Below are positions 58,871-64,000 of a stretch of 64,000 nt of DNA, in pieces. The number at the start of each line of letters is the position of its first letter. Position 1 is the first letter of the stretch. Made by a program: the position numbers and the translations under genes. Below the pieces are notes generated by a model that was not told the DNA's origin, did not search any database, and saw only the letters and a program-made list of their open reading frames with translations. Origin of the DNA: Artemia franciscana (taxonomy: Eukaryota > Arthropoda > Branchiopoda > Anostraca > Artemiidae); assembly GCF_032884065.1 (NCBI RefSeq), contig NW_027063596.1, forward strand, positions 62,001 to 126,000, written 5' to 3'.

Positions 58871-59880
58871 TGATAAATTTTACAAGGCTATGAAAACTAC
58901 TAATTAGAAATTCTACCCTGCTAAATAAATTTTGGCACATTCTGGGTCACCGGTTTGAGAAAATTTTTTCTCTAAATTTTTTCTACGATCCAGGCAAAAT
59001 TACAAAAGAAATATAAATTAGTATAAAACACCAAGCATTATCTTTTTGCAAAAGGTGTTTATGTAGTTTCGTAATGACAAGCAGACAATTGGATAACCAA
59101 CAAGAAATAGATAGTTAGAATACTTGTAACAATGACAATTATCATGAGTCAAAATTGAAAATCAAGAACAAAGAAATAGTTGGTTAGAATATAAATGGTA
59201 GCAAGAATTACAAGCTACAGTGAGAATAAGAACTTGTCAAATGTATTTTGAAATATTGGCATCTTAGAATGTAATGGCCATCAAAAACAATATAAAGAGA
59301 AAGTTTGAGAAAATTTGTTTGGAGCTTTAACTTTTTGGAAATAAATTCAAATGACTGAGATCATATTTTACGAGCATTTCCAAACAATTTTTTTGGAAAT
59401 TTCCAAAGCTAAATTTAGAATAAAAACTTGTCAAAATTTTTTGAAAAATTGGCATCCTGGGATTTCCTGACATGCAAAAACTAACTAAATAGATCATGAG
59501 TTTGAGAAAATCGGTTTGGAGCTTCAATTTTTGAAATAAATTTATATAATCGAGGTCATATTTTATGAGCATATTTCAAAAGGTTTAATAGAAAATTTTT
59601 TTCCCAAAATGAAATTTTTCAAAGAAAAGTAAAGGACATACTAAACTCAAAATCAGAAAAAATAAAAATGTGCAAAAACTCAAATCATAACAACCAGAAA
59701 TTACTATTAAAGAATAAATGAAACCTCCAAAAAACAGAAATTAAACAAACAATCACAGCCAAAAAAAGACACAAAAGGTAGTAATATAAAGGAATAAATA
59801 AATATTAAAACAAGTAGCCTAAAGCATAAATTGAATATGAAGCTTAAAATGGCCAAAGTGTTTTGCTGTTGATGCATAAA
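58870..59880. other. No gene recognised
   Basis: AT-rich. Positions 59300-59440 and 59485-59600 are a diverged direct repeat ('gtttgagaaaatYKgtttggagctt', then 'gatcatattttacgagcat' / 'ggtcatattttatgagcat') with a period of about 185-190 bp. Confidence 0.45.
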
Positions 59881-59883
59881 TGG

Positions 59884-61075
59884 AAAAAAAACAAGAGCTA
59901 AGAGCTCATATGGCACTTGTGACGAGGAGAGAAGAGCTAAGAGCCAAGAGATCATATGGTATGAGCTCTAACAAAATTCTATGAATCAATAGATTGATTT
60001 AAAAAGGAAAATAAGAGGCTTAATGCCGGTCAAGATTTAAAATAAGAGCTCTGAGTCACAAAGTCCTTCTAAATATCAAAATTCATTAAGATCCGATCAC
60101 CCACTCGTAAGTTATAAATACCTAATTTTTTCTAATTTTTCCTCTCCCTTTTGCCCCCCAGATGGTCGAATCTGGGAAAACGACTTTATCAAGTCAAATT
60201 GTGCAGCTCCCTGACACGCCTACCAATTTTCATCGCCCTAGCACGTCCAGAAGCACCGAACTCGCCAAATCACTGAACTCCTCCCCCAAAGAGAGCAAAT
60301 CAGTTCCGATTATGTCAATCATGTATCTGGGACTTGCGCTTATTTTTCCCATCAAGTTTCATCCCGATCCCTCTACTCTAAGTGTTTTCCAAGATTTTAG
60401 TTTCCCCCCTCAAACTCCCCCCAATGTCATCAGACCCAGTCGGGATTTAAAATAAGAGCTCTGAGACACAATATCATTCCAAACATCAAATTTCATTAAG
60501 ATCCAATCACCCGCTCATAAGTTAAAAATACTTCCATTTTTTCTATTTTTCCGAATTAACCGGTCCCTACCCCCCCCCCCCAGATGGTCAAATCGGGAAA
60601 ACGACTATTTCTAATTTAATCTGGTCCGGTCCCTGATACGCTTGCCAAATTTCATCGTCCTAGCTTACCTGGAAGTGCCTAAAGTAGCAAAACCGGGACT
60701 TTAGGTTTTCCCCCTCCAACTCCCCCCAATGTCGTCAGATCAGGTTGGGATTTAAAATAAGAGCTCTGAGACACAATATCATTCCAAACATCAAATTTCA
60801 TCAAGATCCAATCACCCACTGATAAGTTAAAAATACGTCATTTTTTCTATTTTTTGCGAATTAACCGGGCCCCCACTCCCCCCCCCCCCCCCCCAGATGG
60901 TCAAATCGGGAAAACGACTATTTCTAATTTAATCTGGTCCAGTCCCTGATACGCTTGCGAAATTTCATCGTCCTAGCTTACCTGGAAGTGCCTAAAGTAG
61001 CAAAACCGGGACCGACAGACCGACAGAATTGGCGACTGCTATATGTCACTTGGTTAATACCAAGTGCCATAAAAA
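59884..61075 (+). mobile_element. Tandem-unit element with 3' hairpin (copy F, shortest)
   Basis: Begins at an A tract and AAGAGCTAAGAGCTCATATGG and ends CACTTGGTTAATACCAAGTG plus CCATAAAAAC (61048-61075). It has about two units. The 'cccccagatggtcaaatcgggaaaacgac' to 'agcaaaaccgggac' tail segment is present twice (about 60580-60700 and 60890-61010), so the tail was duplicated internally. It lies directly downstream of zinc-finger copy 3. Confidence 0.7.
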
Positions 61076-61289
61076 CAGATATTAAATAAACAACTATAAC
61101 AAATGAACATACAATAGGGACTAATATAAATAAATAAATATTAAAACATGTGAAACCTCTTCTCTAGGTTCTATAATCAAGCTTTAGCGAAATGTATTTT
61201 TATTTATTTTAATAACTCTAGATTCTATAAATTAAGCTTTAGTAAACATAAACTATAAGCTTGCGAAAAATACTTCGCATATACATAAC

Positions 61290-61383
61290 TTTAAATTGAC
61301 TGCTCAACCGTATGCCCTCTTTGGTGCGTGTTCAAACTGTCCAATTCAGAAAAGAATTTCTTAAGTATATTGCATTTAAACTA
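61290..61383 (-). pseudogene. Fossil tenth finger of zinc-finger copy 3
   Basis: After the H-R-D-E end of copy 3, two TAG codons follow. The same frame then continues F-K-C-N-I-L-K-K-F-F-S-E-L and S-L-N-T-H-Q-R-G-H-T-V. The second Cys has become Leu, so this finger had decayed or been truncated. Confidence 0.7.
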
Positions 61384-62348
61384 CTACTCATCTCTATGTG
61401 TTCTTTTGTGCTTGTTCAAATTTTGTGCCTGAGAAAAGGTCTTGTCACATACATCACATTTAAACGGTTTCTCACCCGTATGTATTCTTTGATGTATGTT
61501 CAAATTATTAGCTTGAGCAAACGTTTTGTCACATGCATCACATTTGAACGGTTTCTCACCCGTATGCACTCTTCGGTGTCTATTCAAAGTACCCAGTTGA
61601 GAGAAGAATTTTTTACACACATCGCATTTGAACGGCTTCTCACCTGTATGCACTCTTTGGTGCCGTTTTAAATGTGATGCTAGAGAAAAAATTTGGTCAC
61701 AAACATCACACTTAAACGGTTTCTCACCTGTATGGACTCTTTGGTGTCTGTTCAAACTACTCAGTTGAGAAAAATATTTTTTACATGTCTCGCACTTGAA
61801 CGGCTTTTCACCGGTATGCACTCTTTGGTGCTTGTTCAAACTCGCTGCTAAAGAAAAGGTTTGGTCACAAATATCACACTTAAACGGTTTCTCACCCGTA
61901 TGCCGTCTTTTGTGTGTGTTCAAATTTTGTGCCAGAGAAAAGGTCTTGCCACATTCATCACATCTGAACGGTTTCTCACCCGTATGCGTTCTTTGATGGG
62001 TGTTCAAAGCTGCTACTTGAGAGTAAGTTCGGTCACATACATCACACTTAAACGGTTTCTCACCAGTATGTACTCTTTGGTGCCGGTAAAAATCGTGCAC
62101 TCGAGAAAAAATCTTGCTACAAATCTCACATTTATATATCTCTTTCTCTATATGAGTTCTTTGATATCTTTCCAATTTTTTATTAAATTGATTTTCAATT
62201 TTTAAAGGTGAAAGGTGATTTTCAAAACTTTTTACTTCTGATTCTGATGTACATATGTTTGAGAGACCGCTCGTAGATGTATTCTTTGAAAATCCTAGGG
62301 ACGTATTTCCCTGTAAATGTAGTCCAGGCACACGTGATGAAAAGTGAC
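61384..62348 (-). CDS. C2H2 zinc-finger copy 3, terminal exon C
   Basis: The exon starts at 62348 after a TTTTTAG acceptor and is open to the stop at 61384, about 321 codons. The leader GLHLQGNTSLGFSKNTSTSG is shared with copies 2 and 4. A basic R-T-H-I-E-K-E-I-Y stretch leads into nine complete C2H2 fingers with TGEKPFKC linkers throughout, the best-preserved array in the window. Helix positions differ between fingers and from paralogues, so the DNA target is likely distinct. It should be nuclear and DNA binding. Exons A and B are not seen and would lie beyond 64000. The finger-less copy 4 stub sits 190 bp upstream with its own acceptor. The gene is probably functional but its 5' part is unverified. 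Confidence 0.85.
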
Positions 62349-62537
62349 CTAAAAATATAAAAATCTACTGAGTGTAATACAAAAAACGAATAAAACAAAA
62401 ATTAAAATTAAAACAAAACCAAAAACCTTCAAAAAGTTTTAAAAGTCTTCAGAGGTAAAAAAAAGTAAATCTTTCGATTAATTTCACCATTATTTTTATT
62501 TTCGATCCCTCTTCCCTCCCTCATGATGATACTTGTA

Positions 62538-62746
62538 TTAGCTTTCACAATAAGTTATTCTAACGTAAAAAAGCGAAACAGTTGTTTTCTCAAAACTTGT
62601 AAAACTTGTTTTCTGATTTTCTAAGCCCTTTGCTTTAGAATCCCATGCACACGCATTTGAGAAACCACTCGTAGATAGGTTTTTAGAAACAAGTAGTGAC
62701 GTATTTCGCTGTAAGTGTAGTCCAGACACGTGTGGTGAAAAATGAC
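62538..62746 (-). pseudogene. Zinc-finger copy 4: exon C leader without fingers
   Basis: It has a TTTTAG acceptor at 62747-62748 and then the family leader (HFSPHVSGLHLQRNTSLLVS, then GFSNACAWDSKAKGLENQKT). Before the basic stretch and first finger the sequence switches to intron sequence of copy 3 and stops after V-S-L-F-Y-V-R-I-T-Y-C-E-S. All zinc fingers are missing. The junction at about 62570-62600 joins copy 4's leader to the intron start of copy 3, the expected product of an unequal tandem duplication or deletion. Splicing into this exon would give a finger-less protein. Confidence 0.7.
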
Positions 62747-63214
62747 CTAAAATATAAAGTCTATAGAGCTAAAAAAAAGGAAAATCAAAACTAAAAAGAA
62801 AACTTTAAACAATCTTTCAAGCCTACGGAGTAAAAAAGCGAATAAAATAAAGAAACTAAAAAAATGTAAAAACAAAAAATGGTTCAATATGTTTTAAAAG
62901 TCTACAGAGTTTAAAAAACAGGTACATCTTGTGATATGTTTTAACAACTAATTTTTATTTTTGATCCCTCTTCCCTCCCTCATGGTGAAACTTATACTAG
63001 CTTTTGCAACGAGTTATTCTAATGTAACAAAAAATCTAAAATGACACCATAAACGATAAAAAGTATACCAAGGGGTAAATCAAACCATGAGTGAAGGATA
63101 GTAAATATAACAATTATTAGGAATTATTGAAACTAAAAGAAGAAGAGCTAATAGAATACACGTCATATGGTGTAGTTAATATTTTTTTGGGTAGCCGCAA
63201 AGCTTTGGAATTAA

Positions 63215-63477
63215 TAAAAAACGACGAAAGTCATGTTTTCGACAAATAACATTAAACAACAATAGCGATATTACAAATAACAATTCGTTAGGGATAAATC
63301 ATTTTAATGGACAGGGAAAAACAATGACAAGAAAAATCTGGGTATTACAGTAAAGCATACAGTGACACGGTCATCGTCAAATACCCGGTGTTTTTTCGTC
63401 ATCGTTTTTCATTTCCTATTAAAATGATTTATTGCTATTTGAACTGTAATTTTTAAGACATGAGGAAAACATGAATT
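63215..63477. repeat. Small fold-back element in intron upstream of copy 4
   Basis: Related to 13985-14225 and 44808-45052. The left arm is 'gttagggataaatcattttaatgg' and the right arm 'tattaaaatgatttattgctatttgaac'. The arms are more diverged than in gene 2. Its place relative to the exon C acceptor matches the other genes. Confidence 0.55.
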
Positions 63478-63479
63478 TC

Positions 63480-64000
63480 GTTGTTTTTATTTTCATCCAA
63501 GGGGACTCGCTATTTACTTCTAACTATACATTTAAAACAACTCACTCTAAAAAACAAACAAAAAAAACTTTTGACTTAGTGAATTCTGTATTTTTATTTG
63601 AACCTTGGGTTTCCAGTAAATTAATCGTAAAAAGTCTTCCAGTAAAATGTCTTTTTTTGCTGCTTAAAATAAGATAGGGAAACAGGGATGGTATTGTTCA
63701 AAATCTATTCTTTCTTGAAATAAGATGGAAATAAGCAAATTCATTAATACAAAAATAAAGTTTTTAATGTAAAATGTTTTGCTGCTTGATATAAGATGAG
63801 GAAAATATGTGATGGTATAGCTCAAAATGTAATCTTACTTGAAATAAGATTAAAAATAAGCAAAGCTCTTAAGCAGTTTAAGTCAGGGTTTCGATTTGGT
63901 ATGCAGAATCTAGTTGACTCAAAAGATATTACTCAAGATACAAATTTCACATTGCTAAAAACATCCTATTGGAGATCAGTTTATTGTTCATCGTCTATGT
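63480..64000. other. No gene recognised
   Basis: AT-rich. The blocks 'ttgaaataagatggaaataagcaaa' and 'ttgaaataagattaaaaataagcaaag' repeat at about 63715 and 63839, with 'gctgcttRaaataagat' between them, suggesting a period of about 125 bp. An exon B equivalent was looked for and not found. Confidence 0.4.

Noticed and set aside
61384-62331. 84-bp periodic repeats that could look like a CRISPR or satellite array
   Set aside because: The period is that of 28-residue C2H2 fingers in an open frame in a eukaryotic gene.

Overview
This is AT-rich, intron-containing, repeat-dense eukaryotic DNA with no operons or bacterial signals. The transposon and gene families (hAT, Polinton, LINE, Ty3/Gypsy, tRNA-derived SINE, tandem-duplicated C2H2 zinc-finger genes) indicate an invertebrate. 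The style of the dispersed repeats suggests an arthropod, possibly a branchiopod crustacean such as a brine shrimp, but that is an impression and not demonstrated.

The only convincing host genes are a family of minus-strand C2H2 zinc-finger genes. Comparing paralogues gives a three-exon model with conserved lengths and phases: exon A (162 nt), exon B (165 nt) and a terminal zinc-finger exon C entered through a TTTTAG/GTCAC acceptor. Copy 1 (12.7-18.2 kb) is broken by three stop codons. Copy 2 (39.2-46.6 kb) is open in all three exons. Copy 3 (61.4-62.3 kb) has nine intact fingers, and its upstream exons lie outside the window. Copy 4 (62.5-62.7 kb) is a finger-less stub fused upstream of copy 3. 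Decayed fingers lie 3' of each array.

Layout: 0-7.8 kb holds two related hAT elements, one internally deleted and one carrying a frameshifted transposase. From 8.0 to 11.5 kb there is a tandem-unit element with a 3' hairpin, split by a roughly 2 kb insertion that carries a decayed transposon protein. From 11.7 to 18.8 kb lies zinc-finger gene 1, with a fold-back element and another tandem-unit element in its introns. From 20.2 to 22.1 kb is a decayed Polinton/Maverick-like block (PX-like, major capsid-like, adenain-like protease), followed by tandem-duplicated unrecognised Cys-rich reading frames on the other strand (22.2-25.2 kb). From 25 to 38.7 kb are repeats, long (TA)n tracts and a LINE 3' end. 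From 38.9 to 47.2 kb is zinc-finger gene 2, with a roughly 4.2 kb tandem-unit element in an intron. From 47.2 to 54 kb are a tandem SINE, fold-back repeats and a Gypsy reverse-transcriptase fragment joined to a lysine-rich frame. From 54.4 to 56.7 kb a tandem-unit element is nested inside a large fold-back. From 57 to 61 kb are a dispersed repeat and another tandem-unit element. From 61.2 to 64 kb are zinc-finger copies 3 and 4.

The most informative feature is that the duplicated zinc-finger introns act as empty-site controls for each other, which lets transposon boundaries be read from a single window.
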